Position numbers and translations under genes: made by a program. Shown piece after piece: positions 8,772-16,650 of a DNA stretch of 64,000 bases. Source of the stretch: Sphingopyxis sp. (GTDB lineage Bacteria; Pseudomonadota; Alphaproteobacteria; Sphingomonadales; Sphingomonadaceae); NCBI RefSeq assembly GCF_025869345.1, contig NZ_JAOZVW010000004.1:26128-90127 (forward strand). The letters run 5' to 3'. The notes beneath the pieces were generated by a model. That model was not told the origin of the DNA and did not search any database. It saw nothing but the letters and a program-made list of their open reading frames with translations. The first letter of the stretch is position 1. Each line of letters starts with the position of its first letter.

Positions 8772-8813
8772 ATCGTGGCGCCGGTGGCCGACGCCAGAAA
8801 AGGAGCGGTCGCC

Positions 8814-9362
8814 CTAGTGCGCTGCGGCGCGCCGGTCAACTGCCTTGCGGGCGACCGGCTTGGGACGGATAAGGCGCGCGGCGAGTTGACGGATCGTGTG
8901 CCCGCTCAGCGGATGGCGCCAGCCGGGCGCGATGGCGCGGAGCGGGCCGAGCACGAAGGCGCGGTCGGTCATCGCCGGATGCGGGATGTGGAGTTCGCCG
9001 TCGCTCCACGCGCCGCCCGACCATAATAATATATCGAGATCGAGCGTCCGCGCGCTCCAGCGCTGGCCGGTGCGGCGGCCGAACTCGGCCTCGATCCGTT
9101 GCAGGCGTGCGAGCATGTCGGGCGGGCTGAGCGGCGAGGCGACGAGCGCGACCGCATTGGCATAGCGGCGGCGCGAAGGGCCGATCGGCTCGCTGGTGAT
9201 GATCGGGCTGACATCGACCGGCTCGACGTCGTCGGCCTCGATCGCCGCCAGCGCCGCCAGCAGCACCCGTCGCGGATCGCCGTGGCGCGCGTGCCGGCGA
9301 TTGGAGCCGAGTCCGATGGCATAAAGCGGCAGGGGGGCCGGGAAGGGCGTTGCGCTGGTCAT
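8814..9362 (-). CDS. folK: 2-amino-4-hydroxy-6-hydroxymethyldihydropteridine pyrophosphokinase
   Basis: A 182-residue HPPK that transfers pyrophosphate from ATP to 6-hydroxymethyl-dihydropterin in folate synthesis. Typical motifs: AIGLGSNRR at the start, the RRYANAVA segment, the RTLDLDILLW metal-binding motif, and IPHPAMTDRAFVLGPL. The C-terminus is a basic extension (about 20 residues rich in R, K and A). The gene is divergent from the uracil-DNA glycosylase, whose start lies within about 25 bp, so the two may share a promoter region. Confidence 0.95.
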   Translation of the reverse strand: MTSATPFPAPLPLYAIGLGSNRRHARHGDPRRVLLAALAAIEADDVEPVDVSPIITSEPIGPSRRRYANAVALVASPLSPPDMLARLQRIEAEFGRRTGQRWSARTLDLDILLWSGGAWSDGELHIPHPAMTDRAFVLGPLRAIAPGWRHPLSGHTIRQLAARLIRPKPVARKAVDRRAAAH

Positions 9363-9385
9363 CCCCCCGCGCCTATCGCAGCCGC

Positions 9386-10075
9386 GTGGAGATTGACAGC
9401 CCCTTGCCCGGCACCGAGCCGCCGCGCGATTGCCCGCGCTGTCCGCGGCTCGTGGCGCTGCGCCGCGAATGTCAGGCCGAATATCCCGACTGGTGGAACG
9501 CGCCCGTTCCCTCTTTCGGCGATCCCGATGCGTGGCTGGCCTTTGCGGGACTCGCGCCGGGCAAGCATGGCGCGAACCGCACCGGGCGGCCCTTCACCGG
9601 CGACTATGCGGGCGATCTGTTGTTCGCGACGCTCGCCGAGTTCGGGCTCAGCAGGGGGCATTATGACGCCCGGATCGACGACGGGCTGACTCTCGACGGC
9701 GCGATCATCGTCAACAGCGTCAAATGCCTGCCGCCGCAGAACAAGCCGATCCCTAGCGAAATCGCCCATTGCCGCCCGTTCTTCGAGGGGCAGATGGCGG
9801 CATTGCCGAAAGTGAAGGTGGTCATCGCGCTCGGGCGGATCGCGCATGATGCCGCGTTGAGGGCGGAAGGCGTCCGGCTCGCCGCTTGCCCCTTCGCGCA
9901 CGGCGCGGTTCATGCGCTGCCGAGCGGGCGGCATCTCGTCGACAGCTATCATTGCTCGCGCTACAATACGAACACCGGGCGGCTGACGCCGGAGATGTTC
10001 GCAGATGTCTTTCGCACCGCGCTCGCGCTGCGCGATCAGACGAGCGAACGAAATTCCTCGACGACGGCGCGGTAA
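9386..10075 (+). CDS. Family 5 uracil-DNA glycosylase (UdgB type)
   Basis: About 229 residues, removing uracil and other deaminated bases from DNA. An N-terminal CPRCPRL pair plus later cysteines (KCLPPQNKP and the region near HCSRYN) are the likely 4Fe-4S ligands. The active-site motif is GLAPGKHGANRTGRPFTGDY, in which the usual catalytic Asp position is replaced as in family 5, and the second motif is DSYHCSRYNTNTGR. I placed the start at GTG 9386 to avoid overlap with folK; an in-frame TTG at 9350 is the alternative. The 3' end runs 40 bp into the convergent rppH gene, so the last residues (about 13, rich in S, T and R) may be a non-conserved tail. Confidence 0.9.
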   Translation: MEIDSPLPGTEPPRDCPRCPRLVALRRECQAEYPDWWNAPVPSFGDPDAWLAFAGLAPGKHGANRTGRPFTGDYAGDLLFATLAEFGLSRGHYDARIDDGLTLDGAIIVNSVKCLPPQNKPIPSEIAHCRPFFEGQMAALPKVKVVIALGRIAHDAALRAEGVRLAACPFAHGAVHALPSGRHLVDSYHCSRYNTNTGRLTPEMFADVFRTALALRDQTSERNSSTTAR

Positions 10076-10509
10076 AGCTGGCGCTTGAACGGCACGATCA
10101 GCTTTTCGAGATCGTCGAGTTCGACCCAGCGCCACGAACGGAATTCGGGGTGCGGGGTCGCGATATCGACGTCGCCATCGTTGCCCATGAAGCGCATCAG
10201 GAACCAGTGCTGGCGCTGGCCGCGATATCGGCCGCCCCACATCTTGCCCATCAGATGATCGGGCAGGTCATAGAAATGCTCGGTCCGGCTGCGCGCGATA
10301 ATCTCGACAAGGCCGCCGTGGATGCCGGTTTCCTCGCCGAGTTCGCGGATCGCGGCGTCCTCGGCTTCCTCGCCCGGATCGATCCCGCCCTGCGGCATCT
10401 GCCATGCGTCGGCGGACGAATCGAGTCGCTGGCCGACGAAGACGCGGCCGTCGCGGTTCGCCAGCATCACGCCGGCGCAGGGGCGATAGGGGAGAGAGTC
10501 GTCGCTCAT
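10036..10509 (-). CDS. rppH: RNA pyrophosphohydrolase (Nudix)
   Basis: A 157-residue Nudix hydrolase. The N-terminus YRPCAGVMLANRDGRVFVGQR and the MPQGGIDPGEEAEDAAIREL segment with EETGI give the Nudix box G-x5-E-x7-REL-x-EE-x-G. The YDLPDHL and RGQRQHWFLMRF blocks are specific to RppH/YgdP. It converts 5'-triphosphate RNA ends to monophosphate and so triggers mRNA decay. Its ATG overlaps the stop of the upstream esterase gene by ATGA, indicating translational coupling. The 3' end overlaps the convergent glycosylase by 40 bp. Confidence 0.95.
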   Translation of the reverse strand: MSDDSLPYRPCAGVMLANRDGRVFVGQRLDSSADAWQMPQGGIDPGEEAEDAAIRELGEETGIHGGLVEIIARSRTEHFYDLPDHLMGKMWGGRYRGQRQHWFLMRFMGNDGDVDIATPHPEFRSWRWVELDDLEKLIVPFKRQLYRAVVEEFRSLV

Positions 10510-11447
10510 GCGGTCGCTTCGGTGACGATCGCCTTCAGCACCGTCAAGGCGCTGCGGATATCGTCCTTTGCGCTCGGGATGCCCTGCGCGAGGCAGATAT
10601 AGCCGTGGATATTGCCTTTCGCCTCGCGATAGGTCGTCGGTACGCCGGCTTCGATCAGCTTCGCGGCATAGGCACGGCCCTGGTCGCGGAGCGGGTCGAG
10701 CCCCGCGGTGATCAGCAGCGTCGGCGGCAGGCCCTCGGCGGGAAAATCGATCGGTGAGGCACGGCGGTCGACGGGGTCGGCGGCATATTGGTCGCCGAAC
10801 CAGATCATGCCGGCTTCGGTCAGCAGATGGCCCTCGCTGAAATCGCGGTAGCTCTGCCAGTCGTTGTGCGTCGTCACGGCGGGATAGATCGGGTGGATCG
10901 CCACCACCGGCTTCGACGCGGGCGCGTCGCGCAGCGCGAGCGCGGTGACGATGGTCAGGTTGCCGCCCGCGCTGTCCCCCGACAGAACAAGGCCGGTGCA
11001 GGGGATGTTGTCCGCGACCCAGCGCGTCGCCGCCTCGCAGTCGATCGGCGCGGCGGGGAAGGGATGCTCGGGCGCGAGCCGGTAATCGACCGCGACCACC
11101 GGCATGTCGAGGATGCGCGCGGCTTCGGCGCAATAGGGGTCGTGGGTTTCGAGGTCGCCGATCACCCAGCCGCCGCCGTGATAGAAGACCATCACCGGCC
11201 CCGCCGCGCGGTCGGGGCGGTTGTCGTAGATGCGGATCGGGATGTCGCCCGCGGGGCCGGGAATCGCCTTGTCCTCGACCTTCGCGATCTCGCCGCGCGG
11301 CACGTCGGCCATCTGCCCCATCACGCGCATCATCTGGCGGCCCGCCTCGGGCGGCATCTCCTCCATCTTCGGACCTTCCTGCGCGTTCAGGAAAGCGAGA
11401 AAGGCGGCCACGTCGGGCCGGGTGTAATGGGTCGTGCCGTCGGTCAT
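10506..11447 (-). CDS. Alpha/beta hydrolase, HSL (family IV) esterase
   Basis: A 313-residue cytoplasmic carboxylesterase. The oxyanion-hole motif is YHGGGWVIGD, the nucleophile elbow is SGDSAGGN, and the acid and base of the triad are expected at GLDPLRDQG and the NIHGY region. VDYRLAPEHPFPAAP is the classic HSL-family segment. ATG 11447 is preferred because upstream in-frame codons (from 11552) show no family similarity and a GAGGGA purine run lies ahead. It overlaps rppH by 4 nt. The physiological ester is unknown. Confidence 0.9.
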   Translation of the reverse strand: MTDGTTHYTRPDVAAFLAFLNAQEGPKMEEMPPEAGRQMMRVMGQMADVPRGEIAKVEDKAIPGPAGDIPIRIYDNRPDRAAGPVMVFYHGGGWVIGDLETHDPYCAEAARILDMPVVAVDYRLAPEHPFPAAPIDCEAATRWVADNIPCTGLVLSGDSAGGNLTIVTALALRDAPASKPVVAIHPIYPAVTTHNDWQSYRDFSEGHLLTEAGMIWFGDQYAADPVDRRASPIDFPAEGLPPTLLITAGLDPLRDQGRAYAAKLIEAGVPTTYREAKGNIHGYICLAQGIPSAKDDIRSALTVLKAIVTEATA

Positions 11448-11632
11448 CCTGTCATCCCTCGATTGTTTTTCGGCCCCAGCTATTCGGCATCGCCCGCCGA
11501 TATTCAATCGCAAAATGAAACCCGTCGCGGCCTTCGCCTTTGCGGCGCACAATTTTTTCTGAATTGCGGCTTGCGGCTCGCGGGCCTAGGCCCATGTCAG
11601 AGGTTCGCAAGATTCAAAGGCAGACACAGAAA

Positions 11633-13495
11633 ATGGCGACAGCGGTAGCGGACGAAGCCGGCAAGCGGCAGTCCCCTCTTTCCGACGCAGTGGTGGTTCG
11701 ATTTGCAGGCGATAGCGGCGACGGGATGCAGCTGACCGGCGGTCAGTTCACGCTATCGTCGGCCCTGGCGGGCAATGATTTCGCGACCTTCCCCGATTTT
11801 CCCGCGGAAATCCGGGCGCCGCAGGGGACGCTGTTCGGCGTTTCGGCCTTTCAGATCAACTTCGGATCCTCGTCGATCGACACCGCGGGCGACGCGCCCG
11901 ACGTGCTCGTCGCGATGAACCCGGCGGCGCTCAAGACCAATGTCGGCAATCTCAAGATCGGCGGCCTGATCATCGCCGATGAGGGCGAGTTCAACGACCG
12001 CAACCTCGCCAAGGCCAAATATGAGTCGAATCCGCTGGACGACGGCAGCCTCGCGAAATGGCAGCTTCTCAAGCTCAACATCAGCCAGCTCACGATGGAC
12101 GCGGTGAAACCGTTCGGGCTCGGTAACAAGGAAGCGCTGCGCTGCAAGAATATGTGGACGCTGGGGCTGGCGCTCTGGATGTTCGACCGCGACCGCCAGC
12201 CGCTGATCGACTGGCTGAATGCCAAATTCGCCAAGGCGCCCGAACTGGCCGCGGCCAACGTCGCGGCGCTCAACGCGGGCCACGCCTATGGCGAGACCGC
12301 CGAGCTCGCGGGCCCGCTCAAACAGCATCATGTCGATCCCGCGCCGGTCGCGCCGGGCCTCTATCGCACGCTGACCGGGGCCGAGGGCATCGCGCTCGGC
12401 CTCGTCGCGGGGGCGCAGCTTGCCGAGCTGCCGATGTTCTTCGGCGGCTATCCGATCACGCCGGCGTCGGCGATCCTGCATCACCTGTCGCGGCTCAAGG
12501 AATATGACGTCACGACCTTTCAGGCCGAGGACGAAATCGCCGCCATCTGCTCGGCGATCGGCGCGAGCTATGGCGGCTCGCTCGGCGTGACCTCCTCGTC
12601 CGGGCCCGGCATCGCCCTCAAAGGCGAGGCGATGGGGCTCGCGATCATGACCGAGCTGCCGCTCGTCATCGTCAATTCGCAGCGCGGCGGACCGTCGACG
12701 GGCCTTCCCACCAAGACCGAGCAGTCGGACCTCTATCAGGCGGTCTATGGCCGCAACGGCGACGCGCCGATGCCGGTGATCGCGGCGCGCTCGCCCGGCG
12801 ACGCCTTCGAATGCGCGATCGAGGCGTGCCGGATCGCGGTGCAATATATGACCCCGGTGATGCTGTTGACCGACGGCTATATCGCCAATGCGGCCGAGCC
12901 TTGGGCGGTTCCTGATCTGACGGCCTACGAAGCCTTTCCGGTCGAATTTCTGACCGAAGTGCCCGAAGGCGGCTTCAAACCCTATAGCCGCGACGAAAAG
13001 CTCGCGCGGCCGTGGGTCAAGCCGGGCACGCCGAACCTGCTGCACCGTATCGGCGGGATCGAGAAGGAGGTCGATACCGGCCACCTCAATTACGCCCCCG
13101 CCAACCATCAGGCGATGACCGACCTGCGCAAGGCGAAGATCGACGGGATCAAGGTCGCCGACCAGATCGTCGAACTCGGCGCCGAGGGCGGCAAGCTGGC
13201 GGTCGTCGGCTGGGGCTCGACCTTCGGCCCGATCCACCAGGCGGTGCGCCGCAAGCGTGCCGAGGGCGTGGACGTCAGCCATATCCACATCCGCCACATC
13301 TGGCCGCTGCCCGCGAACCTGAGCGCGCTGCTCAAAAGCTATGACAAGGTGATCGTGCCCGAAATGAACACGGGGCAGCTCAAGACCGTGTTGCGCGACC
13401 AGTATCTGGTCGATGCGAAGCCGGTGAACAAAGTGTCGGGCCAGCCCTTCACCATCGCCGAAATAGAGAGCGCGATCGAGGAGGCGCTGGGGTGA
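11633..13495 (+). CDS. korA: 2-oxoacid:ferredoxin oxidoreductase, fused gamma/alpha subunit
   Basis: About 620 residues. The N-terminal part (about 20-200) is the gamma domain (RFAGDSGDGMQLTGGQFTLS and the PAEIRAPQGTLFGVSAFQ block). The C-terminal part is the alpha pyrimidine-binding domain (FFGGYPITPASAILHHLS, FQAEDEIAAICSAIGASYGG, SSSGPGIALKGEA, NSQRGGPSTGLPTKTEQSDL). With KorB it oxidatively decarboxylates 2-oxoglutarate (or another 2-oxoacid) using CoA and ferredoxin. I chose ATG 11633 (MATAVADEAGK); ATG 11594 is the alternative. The stop overlaps the start of the next gene as GTGA, so translation is coupled. Confidence 0.92.
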   Translation: MATAVADEAGKRQSPLSDAVVVRFAGDSGDGMQLTGGQFTLSSALAGNDFATFPDFPAEIRAPQGTLFGVSAFQINFGSSSIDTAGDAPDVLVAMNPAALKTNVGNLKIGGLIIADEGEFNDRNLAKAKYESNPLDDGSLAKWQLLKLNISQLTMDAVKPFGLGNKEALRCKNMWTLGLALWMFDRDRQPLIDWLNAKFAKAPELAAANVAALNAGHAYGETAELAGPLKQHHVDPAPVAPGLYRTLTGAEGIALGLVAGAQLAELPMFFGGYPITPASAILHHLSRLKEYDVTTFQAEDEIAAICSAIGASYGGSLGVTSSSGPGIALKGEAMGLAIMTELPLVIVNSQRGGPSTGLPTKTEQSDLYQAVYGRNGDAPMPVIAARSPGDAFECAIEACRIAVQYMTPVMLLTDGYIANAAEPWAVPDLTAYEAFPVEFLTEVPEGGFKPYSRDEKLARPWVKPGTPNLLHRIGGIEKEVDTGHLNYAPANHQAMTDLRKAKIDGIKVADQIVELGAEGGKLAVVGWGSTFGPIHQAVRRKRAEGVDVSHIHIRHIWPLPANLSALLKSYDKVIVPEMNTGQLKTVLRDQYLVDAKPVNKVSGQPFTIAEIESAIEEALG

Positions 13496-14040
13496 GCAAG
13501 GCCGCCCTGATAGTGATCGACGTTCAGCGGGGCATGTTCGCCGTTCCGGACCAGCCGCCGCATGACGGAGAGGTGGTACTGTCGCGGATTGCCGATCTCG
13601 TGGCGCGCGCGCGCGAAACATCGACGCCTTTGATCTTCGTCCAGCATGACGGCGGGGCGGGCCACCCGCTCGAAAAGCCGACCGAAGGTTGGGGCGTGCA
13701 TCCGGATACGGGCTATCGCGCGGGCGATGCGGTGGTCGAAAAGCGCTATCCTGACGCCTTTCAGGATACCAATCTGCAAGAACGCCTCGCGGATCTGGAT
13801 GTCTCCACGCTCGTTCTCACCGGGATGATGACCGAATATTGCGTGGACACGACCTGCCGCCGCGCTTTTTCGCTGGGATATGATGTCGTTTTGGCAAGCG
13901 ATGCGCATACGACATTCTCGAAGCCCGGCATCAACGCCGACATGATCGTGCGGCATCATAATGAAGTTCTCGGCAACGGTTTCGCGAAGGTCGAGGCCGC
14001 GGCGGATATTGAATTCAAGCAGTACGAGGCGCTCCAATGA
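13492..14040 (+). CDS. Isochorismatase-family cysteine hydrolase between korA and korB
   Basis: A 182-residue single-domain hydrolase. The likely catalytic triad is visible: Asp10 in IVIDVQRG, Lys84 in VVEKRYPDAF, and Cys117 in GMMTEYCVDTT. The C-terminal SDAHTTFSKPG block is also typical. Relatives include nicotinamidases and N-carbamoyl amide hydrolases, but the metal-site and substrate residues do not settle which. It starts with GTG overlapping the korA stop and ends with ATGA overlapping korB, so it is inserted into the oxidoreductase operon without a gap. Whether it has a role with KorAB or merely shares expression is unknown. Confidence 0.88.
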   Translation: MSKAALIVIDVQRGMFAVPDQPPHDGEVVLSRIADLVARARETSTPLIFVQHDGGAGHPLEKPTEGWGVHPDTGYRAGDAVVEKRYPDAFQDTNLQERLADLDVSTLVLTGMMTEYCVDTTCRRAFSLGYDVVLASDAHTTFSKPGINADMIVRHHNEVLGNGFAKVEAAADIEFKQYEALQ

Positions 14041-15074
14041 ACGAAATGACCACCATCGCGCGGACGACGACGCTCAAGGATTGGGAGACCGATCAGGAGG
14101 TCCGCTGGTGCCCCGGCTGCGGCGACTATGCGATATTGAAGGCGGTGCAACGCACCTTGCCCGACATCGGCGCGGTGCCCGAAAATACGGTGTTCGTCAG
14201 CGGCATCGGCTGCTCGTCGCGCTTTCCCTATTATATGGAAAGCTATGGCTTCCACACGATCCACGGCCGCGCGCCGGCGTTCGCGACGGGGCTGAAGCTC
14301 GCCAATCCCGAACTCGACGTGTGGATCGTCACCGGCGACGGCGACGGGCTGTCGATCGGCGGCAACCACACGATGCACCTGATCCGCCGCAATCTCGATT
14401 GCCAGATCATGCTGTTCAACAACGAGATTTATGGCCTGACCAAGGGGCAATATTCGCCGACCAGCCGCGTCGGCACGACCAGCCCCTCGACCCCCTATGG
14501 CTCGGTCGACCGGCCGGCGCAGCCCGCGGCCTTCGCGCTCGGCGCCGGCGCGCGCTTCGTCGCGCGCGGGTTCGACGTCTCGAAGGAACTGCCGAACGTG
14601 CTGAAGGCCGCGCACGCGCACAAGGGCGCGGCCTTTATCGAGATTTTCCAGAACTGTATCGTCTATAATAAAGATGTGTTCGAGGATTTCGCTGCGCCCA
14701 AGGGCGCCGAGGACCGCCAGCTCTGGCTCAAGCAAGGCGAGCCGATGCTGTTTGCCAAGGGCATGAAGGGCATCGCGCTCGACAATCAGGCGCTGACGCT
14801 GAAAGTCGTCGATGTCGTCGACGGCGACTGGCAGGCAGCGGGCGTGATCGTCCACGACGTCACTAACCGTAGCGTTGCCCATATGCTCGTCGAAATGCGT
14901 TTCGGCGAATTCCCGATGGCGCTCGGCGTCCTCTACGACGACCCGCGCCCGACCTTCGAGGCCGACGTCTGGCGCCAGAACAAGGCCGCCAGCGAAGGCA
15001 AGACCGCGGACCTGCAAAGCCTGCTCAAGAAGGGGCAGACCTGGACGGTAGCCGAGGGCGGGCCGGAGCTCTAA
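14037..15074 (+). CDS. korB: 2-oxoacid:ferredoxin oxidoreductase, beta subunit
   Basis: A 345-residue thiamine-diphosphate subunit. Cys25 and Cys28 (RWCPGCGDYA), Cys59 (GIGCSSRFP) and Cys207 (FQNCIVYN) match the 4Fe-4S ligands of KorB/PorB. The ThDP motif begins at GDGDG (100-104) and ends at FNNEIYGLTKGQ. It pairs with korA upstream; the isochorismatase-like gene lies between and all three overlap by 4 nt. A separate gamma or ferredoxin delta subunit is absent, as expected for the two-subunit type. Confidence 0.94.
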   Translation: MNEMTTIARTTTLKDWETDQEVRWCPGCGDYAILKAVQRTLPDIGAVPENTVFVSGIGCSSRFPYYMESYGFHTIHGRAPAFATGLKLANPELDVWIVTGDGDGLSIGGNHTMHLIRRNLDCQIMLFNNEIYGLTKGQYSPTSRVGTTSPSTPYGSVDRPAQPAAFALGAGARFVARGFDVSKELPNVLKAAHAHKGAAFIEIFQNCIVYNKDVFEDFAAPKGAEDRQLWLKQGEPMLFAKGMKGIALDNQALTLKVVDVVDGDWQAAGVIVHDVTNRSVAHMLVEMRFGEFPMALGVLYDDPRPTFEADVWRQNKAASEGKTADLQSLLKKGQTWTVAEGGPEL

Positions 15075-15075
15075 T

Positions 15076-15106
15076 AAATCTCGCACAAAGGCACGAAGGC
15101 ACAAAG
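15076..15106 (+). repeat. Left arm of perfect 31-bp inverted repeat
   Basis: Begins AAATCTCG and continues as three 8-bp units GCACAAAG, GCACGAAG, GCACAAAG (the last ends at 15106). It starts 1 bp after the korB stop codon. The exact reverse complement lies at 15518-15548, so the pair encloses the GxxExxY remnant like the ends of a mobile cassette. Confidence 0.9.
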
Positions 15107-15115
15107 GGGGCGGGC

Positions 15116-15502
15116 GTGCACGATGTCGAGAAAATGGCGGCCGCCGCCGTTGATTGCGGTTACAGACTACATCGGGAAACCGGGCCGGGCCTGCTGGAGT
15201 CGGTATATGAGATTCTGCTTTTTTAAGAACTGAAAGAGGCGGGTTTCTTTGTCGAAAGACAAAAGCCGATTCCCATTAGCTTCCGAGGTCGGGTTCTTGA
15301 TGAAGGGTTTCGAGCGGACATTCTCGTTGAACGGCGCTTGCTGATCGAACTCAAATCCACCGAGCGGAACGCTCCTGTTCATGCAAAGCAAGTCCTCACT
15401 TATTTGCGTCTCATGGATTTGCCACTGGGGCTGCTCATGAATTTCGGAATGGAGACGTTCCGCGACGGCGTCAAACGGCTTGCCAATCATTATTATAGGT
15501 GA
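15116..15502 (+). pseudogene. GxxExxY protein gene interrupted by a stop codon
   Basis: Translating by hand from GTG 15116 gives HDVEKMAAAAVDCGYRLHRE then TGPGLLESVYEILLF, with the G-x2-E-x2-Y signature (GLLESVY), and then a TAA at 15224-15226. In the same frame it continues for about 91 codons with the rest of the family: ELKEAGFFVERQKPIPI, DEGFRADILVER, LLIELKSTERN, HAKQVLTYLRLMDLPLGLLM, NFG, ending at TGA 15500. The frame is intact, so a single nonsense change (for example Lys AAA to TAA, in LLF-stop-ELKEAG) explains the break. Full length would be about 128 residues, the usual family size. The biochemical role of GxxExxY proteins is unresolved; their fold resembles PD-(D/E)xK nucleases. 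Local codon use is less GC-biased than the neighbours. Confidence 0.85.
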
Positions 15503-15517
15503 AATTCCGCACTTTAT

Positions 15518-15548
15518 CTTTGTGCCTTCGTGCCTTTGTGCGAGATTT
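15518..15548 (-). repeat. Right arm of perfect 31-bp inverted repeat
   Basis: Exact reverse complement of 15076-15106. It ends 5 bp before the ATG of the next gene, so its last bases (GAGATTT) form part of that gene's translation start region. Confidence 0.9.
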
Positions 15549-15553
15549 TTCTG

Positions 15554-16507
15554 ATGGACAATCTGACCCATAGCCTCGTCGGTGCCGTTCTCGGCCAGAT
15601 GGGGCTCAAGCGGAAGACCGGCCTTGCGATGCCGGCGCTGATTCTGGCCGCGAACCTGCCCGACATCGACGCGGGCTGCACCGTCTATGACATCGAATCG
15701 CTCGCGATGCGGCGGGGGATCACGCATGGGCCGATCGCGTTGTTCGTTCTGCCGCTCTTGCTGTGGGGGCTGCTGATCGCGATCGATCGCTGGCAGACGC
15801 GGCGCGGCACGCGTCCGGTAACGCGTATGCCGGTTCGCAAGGGCTGGCTGCTCGCGCTCTGCTATGTCGGCTGTCTCAGCCATCCGGCGTTCGACTGGTT
15901 CAACAATTACGGTATCCGGTTGCTCGAACCTTTCAGTCATCGCTGGTTCTACGGCGATACGCTGTTCATCATCGACCTGTGGATATGGCTCGCGCTCGGC
16001 CTGTCGGTCTGGCTTTCGCTCCGGGATGAGCGGCGCGGAGAGGCCGGTTGGCGGCGCCCCGCCTGGATCGGCTTCGCGGCGGTTTGCGCCTATATCGCCG
16101 CGAACGGGCTGATCACGAGCGCCGCCGAGCGGACGACGGCCGAAGCGCTGCGCGCAACGGGAAAAACCGGAATAATCGCGGTCGCCAGCCCGCCGCCGCT
16201 GGCTTTCTGGAAGCGCGACATCTTCTGGCGCGCCGGCGATCGCTACGGCAGCGGCACCTTCGTGCCCGGTGTCGGCGGCACGCTCGATATCAGCGGCAAA
16301 CCGACGGGGATGGCGGACCCGCGCCTCGCGACGTGGGCAAAGGCCGATCCCGCGGCGCGCGCCTTTCTGTTCTGGGCGCGGATGCCGGTCGTCGAGCGCG
16401 ACGGCGATGCGATCGTTCTGCGCGACCAACGCTATATGCAGCCCTTCGCGCGCGACCGCTTCATGGTTCGCGTGACCGCGCCCGATACCGCCAGCCATCC
16501 CGAATGA
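15554..16507 (+). CDS. YdjM-like inner-membrane metal-dependent hydrolase
   Basis: About 317 residues. The start MDNLTHSLVGAVLGQMGL, the segment LAANLPDIDAG, RRGITHG and CLSHPAFDWFNNYG carry the H and D residues conserved in the DUF457/YdjM family. At least four hydrophobic helices (ALILAANLPD region, FVLPLLLWGLLIAI, LLALCYVGCL, IDLWIWLALGLSVWL, IGFAAVCAYIAA) place it in the inner membrane, with a soluble C-terminal domain. Relatives are called membrane-bound metal-dependent hydrolases; the reaction is not established. ATG 15554 lies just after the right arm of the inverted repeat and has only a weak GAGA ahead of it. Confidence 0.85.
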   Translation: MDNLTHSLVGAVLGQMGLKRKTGLAMPALILAANLPDIDAGCTVYDIESLAMRRGITHGPIALFVLPLLLWGLLIAIDRWQTRRGTRPVTRMPVRKGWLLALCYVGCLSHPAFDWFNNYGIRLLEPFSHRWFYGDTLFIIDLWIWLALGLSVWLSLRDERRGEAGWRRPAWIGFAAVCAYIAANGLITSAAERTTAEALRATGKTGIIAVASPPPLAFWKRDIFWRAGDRYGSGTFVPGVGGTLDISGKPTGMADPRLATWAKADPAARAFLFWARMPVVERDGDAIVLRDQRYMQPFARDRFMVRVTAPDTASHPE

Positions 16508-16650
16508 TCGCACGCAACTCCCCAAAGATGCGCGCGTTACTCGTCCGGAAACGCCGATCGCCGCGCGTTTCGCTCCGCTTCGCCGTGTGACGCCATGACG
16601 GCGCGCGCGGCCGATTGTCAGGATGCTGCTTTTGCGGCAGAAAGGCGATA

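Noticed and set aside
11753-13621. A 622-codon antisense frame opposite korA.
   Set aside because: Same shadow effect of GC-rich third positions; no domain or ribosome site, and korA is unambiguous.
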